Positions 23,290 through 30,653 are shown, counted from the stretch's first letter. The stretch is 33,734 nucleotides of DNA from an uncultured Eubacteriales bacterium (GCA_902793325.1 CADBCY010000034.1:1-33734); one strand, 5' to 3'. Notes: generated from the letters alone by a model not told the origin. Numbers and translations: made by a program.

Positions 23290-25248
23290 ATGAGACGAAA
23301 GACAGCAGCGGTATACATCTCCAATCTCTACATGGACATGGTGCGGGAGACGGTGGAGGGCGTGCAGGAATCCGCCAGGCGGCACGACGTCAAGCTCCTG
23401 TTCTTCACCAGCTTCAGCGATAATTTCAGCAGCCGCCAGTACGCCCGGTACAAGAACTACGATACCGGCGATTTTGTCGTCTTTCTGCTGGCGGACCCGG
23501 GGGAGTACGACGGGCTGATCTCCTTCGATACCTACATGCCGATCCTGTACCTGGACCCGGTGGACCGACTCAAGGCGCAGGCGAATTGCCCGGTGATCAC
23601 GCTGGGCACCGTGAAGGACGGGACGTACAGCGTAGTCAACGACCAGGACCGCTCCATGCGCGAGGTCATCGAGCACGTGATCCTGGCGCACGGCTGCAAG
23701 GACATCATGCACGTGGCCGGGAACCGCGAGATGAGCTTCACCCGGGAGCGCATCGACATCTTCCGCGAGACCCTGGAGCGCTACGGCCTGCCCTGCGGCG
23801 ACGACAGGATCGTCTACGGCGACCTCTCCCCGGAGTGCGGGGACGCGGTGGTGGCGGAGATGCTGGAGCGCCGCGCCGCGGCGGGCATGCCCGCCCTGCC
23901 CGAGGGCATCGTCTGCGCGAACGACTACATGGCCATCGGCGTGTGCAAGGCGCTGCGGCTGCGCGGCGTCCGGGTTCCCCGGGACGTGATCGTCACCGGC
24001 TACGACGACATCCTGCGGGCGAGGTTCAACGAGCCGTCCATCACCACCTCGGCCCAGCCGTTCCGGCAGGTCGGCTGGATGGGCATGGAGGTGCTCGCCA
24101 GCCTCTGGGCCGGCGAGGCGCCCAAGCCCGTGATCGCGGTGCCCGGCGTGCTGGCCTGCCGCCAGTCCTGCGGCTGCGAGCCCTTTTACGTCTACAAGAA
24201 GGATACCATCCGCGAGAAGTACATCGATATGGTGTCCCGGATGGAGAACCTGATCCAGTCCAACACCAACCTCATCCTGGGCGCCGCGACGGACGAGACC
24301 GTGGAGGACGTGTTCAACGAAATCGAGGAGAGCTGCCTGCGGGAGACGGGCTTCCGCGACGCCGTGCTGTGCCTGATCCGCGACTGGGACAAGAAGAAGG
24401 TCATCCGAAGCCGGGCGGACTTGCGGGACGCGACCTTCGACATCGTGTGCGGCATGTACAACGGCCGCCCCGTACGCCGGCGGGCGCTGCCGAAGGGCGC
24501 GCTCGTGCCCGAGGAAATGATGGATTCGCCTGAGCCGTGCTTTCTGTATCCCATCCACCACATGCAGTACTTCATGGGGTATTTCGTCGTGTCGCCCGAC
24601 CTGAAGAACCTCGGGCAGCTGCACATCAAGTCCTGGCTGATGAGCATCAGCACCATCCTGGAGAACTGGTGCATCCGGCGGCAGCTCACGCAGAGCGTCG
24701 AGGAGCTGGAGCAGCTCTACCGCACGGACATGCTGACCGGGCTGTTCAACCGCCGCGGCTACTACATGAGCTTCGAGGAATACTACCGGGCGTGCCGGGA
24801 GGCGCAGACCAACCTGGCCGTGTTCCTGATCGACATGAACCACATGAAGGCCGTCAACGACAACTACGGCCACGCCGAGGGGGATTACTGCCTGTGCGCC
24901 ATCGCGGACGCCATGCGGCGCTGCGCGACGATGGGGGAGATCTGCGTCCGCACGGGCGGCGACGAGTTTGTGGTGCTGGCGAAGCACTACGACCGGGCGC
25001 GGGCGGAGGCCTACGTCCGCGCGCTCCGGGAGGCCCTCGACGAGGTGCGCCGCAGGGACGGCAAGCCTTACGAGCTCTCGGTGAGCGTCGGCTATTCCAT
25101 GATGGTGCCGCCCGCGGACGACGCGATTTCCGCGCAGAACGCCGCGGAGCTGTTCCTGCGGCGCGCGGACCGGGCCATGTACGCGGAAAAGAAGAAGCTG
25201 CGGGAAGGGCTGTGCGGATCGGAAGGCCGGGATGCGCCCATACAATAA
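23290..25248 (+). CDS. Cytosolic LacI-type binding-fold - GAF-like - GGDEF diguanylate cyclase
   Basis: A 652-residue predicted diguanylate cyclase. Residues 5-295 resemble the Peripla_BP_3 fold of LacI repressors (AVYISNLYMDMVRE, GIVCANDYMAIGVCKALRLRG, VIVTGYDD), but there is no signal peptide, membrane helix or helix-turn-helix, so a ligand would be sensed in the cytoplasm. Residues about 310-465 look GAF-like. The GGDEF domain (about 475-640) has the intact motif RTGGDEF at 556-560; the I-site position has Thr and Glu in place of Arg and Asp, so product inhibition by that site is not expected. GAGAGG lies 11 bases before the ATG. It has its own promoter and terminator. This fusion is known in Clostridia; the ligand, perhaps a sugar, is inferred. 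Confidence 0.9.
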   Translation: MRRKTAAVYISNLYMDMVRETVEGVQESARRHDVKLLFFTSFSDNFSSRQYARYKNYDTGDFVVFLLADPGEYDGLISFDTYMPILYLDPVDRLKAQANCPVITLGTVKDGTYSVVNDQDRSMREVIEHVILAHGCKDIMHVAGNREMSFTRERIDIFRETLERYGLPCGDDRIVYGDLSPECGDAVVAEMLERRAAAGMPALPEGIVCANDYMAIGVCKALRLRGVRVPRDVIVTGYDDILRARFNEPSITTSAQPFRQVGWMGMEVLASLWAGEAPKPVIAVPGVLACRQSCGCEPFYVYKKDTIREKYIDMVSRMENLIQSNTNLILGAATDETVEDVFNEIEESCLRETGFRDAVLCLIRDWDKKKVIRSRADLRDATFDIVCGMYNGRPVRRRALPKGALVPEEMMDSPEPCFLYPIHHMQYFMGYFVVSPDLKNLGQLHIKSWLMSISTILENWCIRRQLTQSVEELEQLYRTDMLTGLFNRRGYYMSFEEYYRACREAQTNLAVFLIDMNHMKAVNDNYGHAEGDYCLCAIADAMRRCATMGEICVRTGGDEFVVLAKHYDRARAEAYVRALREALDEVRRRDGKPYELSVSVGYSMMVPPADDAISAQNAAELFLRRADRAMYAEKKKLREGLCGSEGRDAPIQ

Positions 25249-25271
25249 GCCCGCTCCGGTTTGGAGCGGGC
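25249..25271 (+). repeat. Hairpin directly after the stop codon, no T-run
   Basis: GCCCGCTCC (25249-25257) and GGAGCGGGC (25263-25271) with loop GGTTT. Its sequence resembles the true terminator 110 bases downstream, but CAGGGCG follows in place of T residues. Confidence 0.65.
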
Positions 25272-25380
25272 CAGGGCGCCGATAAGGGCCGCGACCGCGG
25301 AGATTTCCTGAAGGACCGCTGACGCGGAGGAAAGCACCGCTTGCCGCGCCGGGCTGTCCTGGAGGATTACTTACGTCATA

Positions 25381-25408
25381 ACCCGCCCCGATTTGGGGCG
25401 GGTTTTTG
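25381..25408 (+). terminator. Terminator of the binding-protein/GGDEF gene
   Basis: ACCCGCCCC (25381-25389) and GGGGCGGGT (25395-25403) with loop GATTT, then TTTTG. The stem lies 16 bases beyond the end of the converging GGDEF gene and may also slow minus-strand transcription. Confidence 0.85.
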
Positions 25409-25418
25409 ATTGCGCGGG

Positions 25419-26558
25419 TCAGCGCTTTTTTTCCGCGTACATGGCCCGGTCGGCTTCCGCGATCAGCGCCTTGAGCGCCTTGCCGCGCTCCGCCCGTGCC
25501 GTGCCGACGCTGACGGTGAGGTCGTAGGGCGCATGCGCCGCCGCGTTCAGCCGCGCGAGGTGGGCGTCGATGCGGCCGCGCAGCGCCCGGATCTCCTGCG
25601 CCTGCTCCGCCTGCACCAGGATCACGAACTCGTCCCCGCCGTAGCGGGCGATGTTGTAGCGGCGCCGGAGCTCCCGGCAGGCCAGCCGCAGCGCCTCCGC
25701 GATCCGCTCCAGCGCGGCGTCGCCCTGGAGGTGGCCGCAGGTGTCGTTGATGGACTTGAACTTGTTGGCGTCGATCAGCAGCAGGTACAGCGGGACGGCG
25801 TCCTCGTGGCGCGTCAACTGCTCGTACTGGTGCGCGAGCTGCTTGCGGTTGTTCAGCCGCGTGAGCGGATCGACGGAGATCATGTCGTCCAGCCAGTTCT
25901 GGTACAGCATGAGCGTGGCGAAGGCCAGCGCGACGCAGGCCACCGGCAACTGCGGGTAGATGAACTGCAGGATGCCCGCGCCCGCCGGGGCGATGGGGAA
26001 CAGCGCCAGCCAGAGGAGCAGCCTGCGCTGGGCGAGGTGTTTTTTCCGGAACAGGCCGACCAGCGCGTGCCCGCAGGCGGCGAACACGTAGACGTAGGAG
26101 AGCAGGTACTGTACCGCGAACAGCGGGCCCCGGCGATAGACGCCGTCCTCCAGCCGGAACAGTATGCCGGTGAAGCAGTTGACCACGAGCAGCAGGCCCA
26201 TCGCCCACACGAGGCAGGAGCAGAGCAGCACGGTTCGCCGGTTGCCGACGAAGGCCGAGCCCTGCAGGTGCTCGAAGTAGATGAACCAGAAGAAGCACAT
26301 CAGCGCGGTGGAGAAGAAATAGAGGGACTTCGCGGCCAGCAGCGCGGCGCCGCCGAGGGGCAGCATGCCGCAGGAGATCAGCACCGCCGCGGTGTCCGAC
26401 AGGAAGAACACGATCTGGGCGTCGATGGCCAGCGAGAAGTTCCGCTGGGAGACCATTCGGGAGATGCCGAGCGTCTTGAAGCGGATGAAGCCGACCAGCA
26501 GCACGGCCACCAGATTGATCTCAAGGTAGAGGATGGCGTAGAGCGTCTGCAGATCCAT
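25419..26558 (-). CDS. Multi-TM membrane diguanylate cyclase (GGDEF)
   Basis: A 379-residue predicted diguanylate cyclase. Residues 5-215 form seven or so membrane helices with short loops, a membrane sensor common in clostridial GGDEF proteins. The GGDEF domain (about 230-379) is intact, with DPLTRLNNR, DANKFKSINDTCGH and ARYGGDEF (GGDEF 307-311); the I-site is absent (Tyr at the Asp position). The ATG has GGGAGGA six bases upstream. It is the last gene of a three-gene minus unit, 35 bases after the 177-residue gene, and converges with the other GGDEF gene. Confidence 0.9.
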   Translation of the reverse strand: MDLQTLYAILYLEINLVAVLLVGFIRFKTLGISRMVSQRNFSLAIDAQIVFFLSDTAAVLISCGMLPLGGAALLAAKSLYFFSTALMCFFWFIYFEHLQGSAFVGNRRTVLLCSCLVWAMGLLLVVNCFTGILFRLEDGVYRRGPLFAVQYLLSYVYVFAACGHALVGLFRKKHLAQRRLLLWLALFPIAPAGAGILQFIYPQLPVACVALAFATLMLYQNWLDDMISVDPLTRLNNRKQLAHQYEQLTRHEDAVPLYLLLIDANKFKSINDTCGHLQGDAALERIAEALRLACRELRRRYNIARYGGDEFVILVQAEQAQEIRALRGRIDAHLARLNAAAHAPYDLTVSVGTARAERGKALKALIAEADRAMYAEKKR

Positions 26559-26593
26559 GGCGATCCTCCCAAAGCGGTGTTCGACGGGGCGGG

Positions 26594-27127
26594 CTAGAAT
26601 TCGATTTCGGGAATGCCCAGGAACGGCGTGGCCAGCATCAGCGCCAGCAACCTGGCGTCGAGGTTTTCGTCGACGGTCGCCACGTAGCGCCGCGGGAACT
26701 GCTCGCCGTACTTGACGCGGCCGAGGTAGGTGGAATAGGCCAGCTCAATGCGGCAGATCTCCTCCGCGCCGCGGGTGAACACGAAGGAGCGCTCCTGGGG
26801 CCGCCAGGGCTTTCCCTGGATGGTGTAGGCGTCGGCGTACAGCGCCAGCAGCCCCTCCGTGGACAGGGCGACTGAGAAGCGGTTCGGCTGCCAGCGGTAG
26901 ATCCAGGCGTCCGATTCGCCGGTGAAGGCGTCGCGGAGGGCGTGCTCGGTCGCGCCCGGGGCGTCGGGCGGGGCGAACGTCCAGGAGAAACTGCCGGCGT
27001 AGACGCGCAGGGGATGGCCGGGAAAGGAAGCCCGGCTGACGCGCACAATGCTGTCCCCGTCGGCGTTGAAGAACTCATAGCTGGAGACGCCTGTCGCGGT
27101 GAAAAAGTAGCCGTCGCAGCGGGTCAT
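26594..27127 (-). CDS. Uncharacterised 177-residue protein
   Basis: I do not recognise this family with confidence. The product is soluble, with no signal peptide or membrane helix. It reads as alternating beta strands (GYFFTATGVSSYEFFNADG, SIVRVSRASF, FSWTF, FSVALSTEGLLALYADAY, RSFVFTRGAEEICRIELAY) ending in one hydrophobic helix (ARLLALMLATPFLG). This layout is reminiscent of Tubby/LURP-one-like barrels with a central helix, but the similarity is by eye only. The ATG at 27127 has GGGAGG 11 bases upstream. It lies 34 bases after the Cys-rich gene and 35 before the GGDEF gene, so it is probably cotranscribed with both. Confidence 0.72.
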   Translation of the reverse strand: MTRCDGYFFTATGVSSYEFFNADGDSIVRVSRASFPGHPLRVYAGSFSWTFAPPDAPGATEHALRDAFTGESDAWIYRWQPNRFSVALSTEGLLALYADAYTIQGKPWRPQERSFVFTRGAEEICRIELAYSTYLGRVKYGEQFPRRYVATVDENLDARLLALMLATPFLGIPEIEF

Positions 27128-27161
27128 GGCTTCGCGTACCTCCCTGTGGTTGGTTTTCTCC

Positions 27162-27359
27162 TTACTTGCCGAGCATCTTCACGTGCCCCGAGAGCTTCAG
27201 GCCGATCACGATGTTGCTCGTCTTTCGGCAGCAGGGACACTCGTGGGGGTCGGCGTACCGACAGTCCCGGTTTGCCAGATGCACGTCGTACCCGCGGTTC
27301 AAACAGCGCCGACAGATGTAGTCGCCGTATTGCAGCACCACCGGCTTCAGGGTCAGCAT
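27162..27359 (-). CDS. Tiny Cys-rich (zinc-binding-like) protein
   Basis: A 65-residue protein with cysteines in a C-x2-C (YICRRCLNRG) and a CPCC motif about 20 residues later, plus one between, resembling a zinc ribbon or rubredoxin-like knuckle. The rest is basic. I prefer the second ATG (27359) because GAGGGGG lies seven bases upstream of it, while it is too close to the ATG at 27365; the longer form has 67 residues. A promoter is visible just upstream, so it is the first gene of the unit with the 177-residue and GGDEF genes. Function unknown; metal or redox sensing is a guess. Confidence 0.7.
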   Translation of the reverse strand: MLTLKPVVLQYGDYICRRCLNRGYDVHLANRDCRYADPHECPCCRKTSNIVIGLKLSGHVKMLGK

Positions 27360-27391
27360 GTCCATACCCCCTCGATGTTATTTCTGTATGT

Positions 27392-27420
27392 ATTCTACCA
27401 TATCCTCCCCTGCCGGGCAA
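27392..27420 (-). promoter_or_regulatory. Promoter of the Cys-rich / 177-residue / GGDEF unit
   Basis: On the minus strand TTGCCC (27420-27415), a 17-base spacer, TAGAAT (27397-27392). The predicted transcript start is about 25 bases before the first gene. Confidence 0.6.
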
Positions 27421-27474
27421 CCGGTATTTGCGCGCCGGCGACGGTTTTTTGGGAAATCGCCCGCGTGAGCGGCA

Positions 27475-27510
27475 GAAATCCCCGCGGCGCGGAAGCGCAG
27501 CGGGGATTTC
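27475..27510 (-). terminator. Probable terminator of mgtE
   Basis: A long hairpin, GAAATCCCCGC near both ends with a GC-rich interrupted inner stem and TTCC loop, 18 bases after the mgtE stop. The U-tract is short (ATTTC inside the stem), so termination strength is uncertain; it may work in both directions. Confidence 0.55.
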
Positions 27511-27528
27511 ATGGCGCCGGCCGCGGCG

Positions 27529-28893
27529 TCAGTGCAGGTAGCTCGACAGCAGCATGGTGGTGAACTGGAAGTAGATGAGCAGCGACAGCACGTCCACGAT
27601 GGTGGTGATGAACGGGCTGGCCATCACGGCGGGGTCCAGGTGGGCCTGCTTGGCCAGCATGGGCAGCGTACAGCCCACCAGCTTGGCGATCACGATGGTG
27701 CACAGCATCGTCAGGCACACGGTGAACGCCACGGGCACGGGGATGTGGTCGAAGGCCATCAGCCGGGCGAAGTTCACCGCCGTCAGCGTGACGCCGCACA
27801 GCAGGGCGACGCGGAATTCCTTCCACATGACCCGGAAGATGTCCTTGAATTCCAGCTCGCCCAGGCTCAGCGCGCGGATGACGGTGACGGAAGCCTGGCT
27901 GCCGGAGTTGCCGCCGGTGTCCATCATCATGGGGATGTAGGCGATCAGCATGGGAAGCGCCGCCAGCGAATTCTCGAAGTTCGAGATGACGATGCCGGTG
28001 AAGGTGGCGGAGACCATCAGCAGCAAGAGCCACGGGATGCGGTTTTTCCAGATGGTCAGCACGCCGGTCTTCAGGTAGGGGTCGTCGGAAGGCGTGATGG
28101 CGGCCATCTTGGCGATGTCCTCGGTGGCCTCTTCTTCCATGATGTCCAGGGCGTCGTCGACGGTGATGATGCCGACCATGCGGTTTTCGGCGTCGACGAC
28201 GGGCAGGGAGGAGAAGTTGTACTTCGACATCTGCCGCACGGCGGTCTCCTGGTCGTCGGTGGTGGTGACGCTGATGGGCTCGGCGGTCATCATGTCGGCG
28301 CAGGGGGTGTCGGGGGCGGCCAGGATCAACTGGCGAATGGTGACGGTGCCCACCAGGTGGTACTTCTCATCCAGCACGTAGCAGGTGTTGATGGTCTCCT
28401 TGTCCACGCCGGTGGCGCGGATCTGGGCGATGGCCTCCGCGGCGGTCATGCCCTCCTTCAGGGCGACGAACTCCGTGGTCATCACGGAACCGGCGGTGTC
28501 GTCCTCGTATTTCAGGATCTCGTTGATCTGCTTGCGGGTGTCCGCGTCGGCCTGGGCCAGTATGCGCTGCACCATGCCCGCGGGCATCTCCTCGATCAGG
28601 TCCACGGTATCGTCCATGTACATCTCGTCGATGACGGCCTTCAGCTCGCTGTCGGTGAAGCTCTTGATCAGCGCTTCCTTCACGTCGCTTTCCATCTCGA
28701 CGAAGGTGTCCGCCGCCAGGTCCTTGGGCAGCAGCCGGAAGATGGCGGACATGTACTTTTCAGGCAGGTCGCTGAGGATGGCGGCGATGTCCGCCGGGTA
28801 CAGCGTCTGCATCAAATCCCGGAGGGAGGCGAACTTCTTCTCCTCCGCCAGCTTGCGGAAGGTCTCCTCCAGGATCTCGGTTCTTTCCTTCAT
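27529..28893 (-). CDS. mgtE: Magnesium transporter MgtE
   Basis: A 454-residue Mg2+ channel. It has the cytosolic MgtE N domain (residues 1-130), two CBS domains (about 135-195 and 200-255, MTTEFVALKEGMTAAEA and MTAEPISVTTTDD) that close the channel when Mg2+ is high, and a membrane domain of five helices (about 285-450). The selectivity signature PMMMDTGGNSGSQAS is intact, including Asp325. I start at ATG 28893, which has GGAGG eight bases upstream; an in-frame TTG 15 bases earlier would overlap the Shine-Dalgarno. Expression is likely controlled by the M-box riboswitch upstream (29284-29440), an independent line of evidence for the Mg2+ role. Confidence 0.95.
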   Translation of the reverse strand: MKERTEILEETFRKLAEEKKFASLRDLMQTLYPADIAAILSDLPEKYMSAIFRLLPKDLAADTFVEMESDVKEALIKSFTDSELKAVIDEMYMDDTVDLIEEMPAGMVQRILAQADADTRKQINEILKYEDDTAGSVMTTEFVALKEGMTAAEAIAQIRATGVDKETINTCYVLDEKYHLVGTVTIRQLILAAPDTPCADMMTAEPISVTTTDDQETAVRQMSKYNFSSLPVVDAENRMVGIITVDDALDIMEEEATEDIAKMAAITPSDDPYLKTGVLTIWKNRIPWLLLLMVSATFTGIVISNFENSLAALPMLIAYIPMMMDTGGNSGSQASVTVIRALSLGELEFKDIFRVMWKEFRVALLCGVTLTAVNFARLMAFDHIPVPVAFTVCLTMLCTIVIAKLVGCTLPMLAKQAHLDPAVMASPFITTIVDVLSLLIYFQFTTMLLSSYLH

Positions 28894-29232
28894 GGGTCTC
28901 CCCTCCAATCATGTCGTGATCGCCGGCGGAAGGGCTTCCGCCGCGCGGAGCGGACCGTCGGGCATGGCCCGGCGGACGCCGACCGTCGCAGGACGACGGC
29001 AATCATTCACTTGGAGGACGGGGGCGCGCCCCGCCTCCTCTGACAGGAGCAGGACACAGCAGAATGGGAGACGGCAATCACCGCGGGAAGGCGGCTGTCA
29101 ACGTGCGAAAACAGACGCCCGCGGGGATCGTCGTATGTGATCTGCGTATGTGCCGCATCGACCGCCAGCGTCCATTCTCGTTCACCTCACTTGCTTCGTT
29201 GATGGGAGAGCGCCGGGCGAAGCGCCCGCGCA
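28894..29232 (-). promoter_or_regulatory. Long structured mgtE leader beyond the riboswitch terminator
   Basis: About 340 bases between the riboswitch terminator and mgtE. On the minus strand there are several stable hairpins without T-runs: GGAGGCGGGGC/GCCCCCGTCCTCC (about 29012-29038), GCCGTCG/CGACGGT (about 28981-28999), and GGCGGAAG/CTTCCGCC (about 28924-28941). The motif TGATTGCCGTC occurs twice. A candidate 25-codon reading frame lies in its first part. No second promoter was found. Confidence 0.5.
29098..29175 (-). CDS. Candidate leader peptide upstream of mgtE
   Basis: A 25-codon frame (MDAGGRCGTYADHIRRSPRA then SVFAR) starts at ATG with GAGGTGA seven bases upstream, a better ribosome site than expected by chance. 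It lies between the riboswitch terminator and mgtE, where Mg2+-transporter leaders in other bacteria sometimes carry short peptides. No homology is claimed; it could be chance. Confidence 0.3.
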   Translation of the reverse strand: MDAGGRCGTYADHIRRSPRASVFAR

Positions 29233-29235
29233 AGC

Positions 29236-29261
29236 AAAAACCCGCACCCGAACGGATGCGG
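29236..29261 (-). terminator. Riboswitch-controlled terminator
   Basis: On the minus strand CCGCATCC (29261-29254) and GGGTGCGG (29249-29242) with loop GTTC, then G and five T residues (29240-29236). It directly follows the M-box aptamer, as expected for an OFF switch when Mg2+ is plentiful. Confidence 0.85.
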
Positions 29262-29283
29262 ATTCATTCATCAATACGCATGA

Positions 29284-29440
29284 CTGCCTTCGCACCGTTC
29301 GAGCTTCAGCTTCGCCGGGCGGTGAAATTGCATTAGATAATACCTTGTGCTTCGATATTACCTGCTCAAACCCTCTCATGGTGTCTCCACCACTTCGCGG
29401 CAGCAATCCATATCCCTGCGGTAGCCTTACTTACCGGATC
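29284..29440 (-). ncRNA. M-box (ykoK) Mg2+ riboswitch
   Basis: The minus strand matches the M-box layout in order: AAGGCTACC and GGATATGGATTGCTGCC near the 5' end, CCATGAGAGGGTTTGAGCAG in place of the CCAAUGGGU-AACAG segment, the TAATATC/GGTATTA stem whose 3' side reads AAGGTATTATCTAATGC, and GCTGAAGCTCGAACG near the 3' end in place of GCUAAAGCUCUACG. It sits between a strong promoter and an intrinsic terminator upstream of mgtE. Bound Mg2+ should favour termination. Assignment is by motif memory, without a covariance search. Confidence 0.82.
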
Positions 29441-29450
29441 TTACAGTATC

Positions 29451-29479
29451 ATTGTATGCGCCGCGGGGCGCTTTGTCAA
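29451..29479 (-). promoter_or_regulatory. Promoter of the M-box-mgtE transcript
   Basis: On the minus strand consensus TTGACA (29479-29474), a 17-base spacer and TACAAT (29456-29451). The spacer and flank contain a 10-bp inverted repeat around the -35 box. The transcript start would be near 29444, just before the aptamer. Confidence 0.85.
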
Positions 29480-29489
29480 CCCCGCGGCG
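29459..29489. repeat. 10-bp inverted repeat around the mgtE -35 box
   Basis: CGCCGCGGGG (29459-29468) and CCCCGCGGCG (29480-29489) are perfect inverted copies with an 11-base centre that contains the -35 box. It also lies just after the stop of the upstream epimerase gene on the same strand, so in read-through RNA it would form a hairpin, though without a following T-run. Confidence 0.8.
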
Positions 29490-29502
29490 GAAAAATCTGC
29501 GA

Positions 29503-30579
29503 TTAATTCTGTCCTTCGCCCATATAATAGGTACGGTACCACGCCGCGAACCGCCGCAGGCCCTCCCGCAGGGGCGTGGACGGGCGGTAGCCGAAGTCCG
29601 CCTCCAGGGCCGCGGTGTCCGCGAAGGTGAGGGGCACGTCGCCCGGCTGCATGGGCACGAGCTGCTTGTGGGCCTCGAAGTCGTAGTCCGGCGGCAGCAC
29701 GCCCGCCCGCACCAGCTCCTCGCTGAGCACGCGCACGAAATCCGTCAGGTTCTCCGGGCGCCCGCCGCCGATGTTGTACAGCCTGTAGGGCGGCACCGGC
29801 AGGCCGTCCGCGCCCGTGGCCCGGTCGGGGGCCGAGGCCATCACGCGCACCACGCCCTCCACGATGTCGTCGATGTAGGTGAAATCCCGGCGGCAGTTGC
29901 CGTAGTTGAAGATGCGGATGGTCTCCCCGGCCCGCAGCTTGTCGGTGAAGCCGAAGTAGGCCATGTCGGGCCGCCCGGCGGGGCCGTACACGGTGAAGAA
30001 GCGCAGCCCCGTGCAGGGGATGCCGTACAGCTTGGCGTAGGCGTGGGCCATCAGCTCGTTCGACTTCTTCGTCGCCGCGTACAGCGACACCGGCGCGTCG
30101 GTGCGGTCGTCGGTTCTGTAGGGCACCTTGGCGTTGGCGCCGTACACCGAGCTGCTGCTGGCGTACACCAGGTGCGCCACGCCCGCCGCGCCGCCGTCGT
30201 AGCTGTGGCGGCAGGCCTCCAGCACGTTGAAAAAGCCGACGAGGTTGGAGGAGACGTAGTCGTCCGGGTGCGTAATGGACCAGCGCACGCCCGCCTGGGC
30301 CGCCAGGTTCACCACGATGCGCGGCCGGTGCTCGGCGAACAGGGCGTCCAGCAGCGCCTTGTCGGCGATGTCGCCCCGCACGAAGGTGAAGCGATCGCTC
30401 CCCGACAGCGCGCGCAGGCGGTATTCCTTCAGGCTCACGTCGTAGTAGTCGTTCATATTGTCCACGCCGACGATGTGCGCGCCGGGCGCGTCCGCCAGCA
30501 GCCGCTTCACCAGGTTCGCGCCGATGAAGCCCGCCGCGCCGGTCACCAGTATGCTTCCGCTCAATTCAACCCTGCTCAC
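29503..30579 (-). CDS. UDP-glucuronate 4-epimerase-like NAD-dependent epimerase
   Basis: A 358-residue short-chain dehydrogenase of the extended epimerase group, cytosolic, probably converting UDP-glucuronate to UDP-galacturonate for surface polysaccharide. The NAD-binding motif is TGAAGFIGANL, the adenine-side acid is in GVDNMNDYYDVSLKEYRL, a phrase typical of CapI/LpsL-type UDP-glucuronate 4-epimerases; the catalytic set is Ser (YASSSSVYG) and Tyr-x3-Lys (YAATKK). I chose GTG 30579, nine bases after AAGGAGG; TTG 30585 is too close to it. A -10 element is visible upstream. The substrate is inferred from sequence style; UDP-glucose epimerase is less likely. Confidence 0.88.
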   Translation of the reverse strand: MSRVELSGSILVTGAAGFIGANLVKRLLADAPGAHIVGVDNMNDYYDVSLKEYRLRALSGSDRFTFVRGDIADKALLDALFAEHRPRIVVNLAAQAGVRWSITHPDDYVSSNLVGFFNVLEACRHSYDGGAAGVAHLVYASSSSVYGANAKVPYRTDDRTDAPVSLYAATKKSNELMAHAYAKLYGIPCTGLRFFTVYGPAGRPDMAYFGFTDKLRAGETIRIFNYGNCRRDFTYIDDIVEGVVRVMASAPDRATGADGLPVPPYRLYNIGGGRPENLTDFVRVLSEELVRAGVLPPDYDFEAHKQLVPMQPGDVPLTFADTAALEADFGYRPSTPLREGLRRFAAWYRTYYMGEGQN

Positions 30580-30611
30580 GGGCAAGTTCCTCCTTCATGG
30601 TGTTCGCATCC

Positions 30612-30639
30612 ATTATAATGCATCGCGGCCAAAAAGCAA
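30612..30639 (-). promoter_or_regulatory. Promoter of the epimerase gene
   Basis: On the minus strand TATAAT (30617-30612), a 16-base spacer and a weak TTGCTT -35 (30639-30634). It lies back to back with the strong promoter of the acyltransferase gene; the -35 boxes are 14 bases apart. Confidence 0.6.
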
Positions 30640-30653
30640 ACCCCCCGCGCGCC

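Noticed and set aside
25272-25380. RNase P- or SRP-like RNA between the two hairpins (GGAGGAAAG word)
   Set aside because: Only a short word matches; none of the other conserved segments of these RNAs are present.
29073-29101. Possible second promoter for mgtE (TTGACA at 29101-29096 on the minus strand)
   Set aside because: At 16-18 bases spacing there is no acceptable -10 box (ATTGCC or GATTGC).
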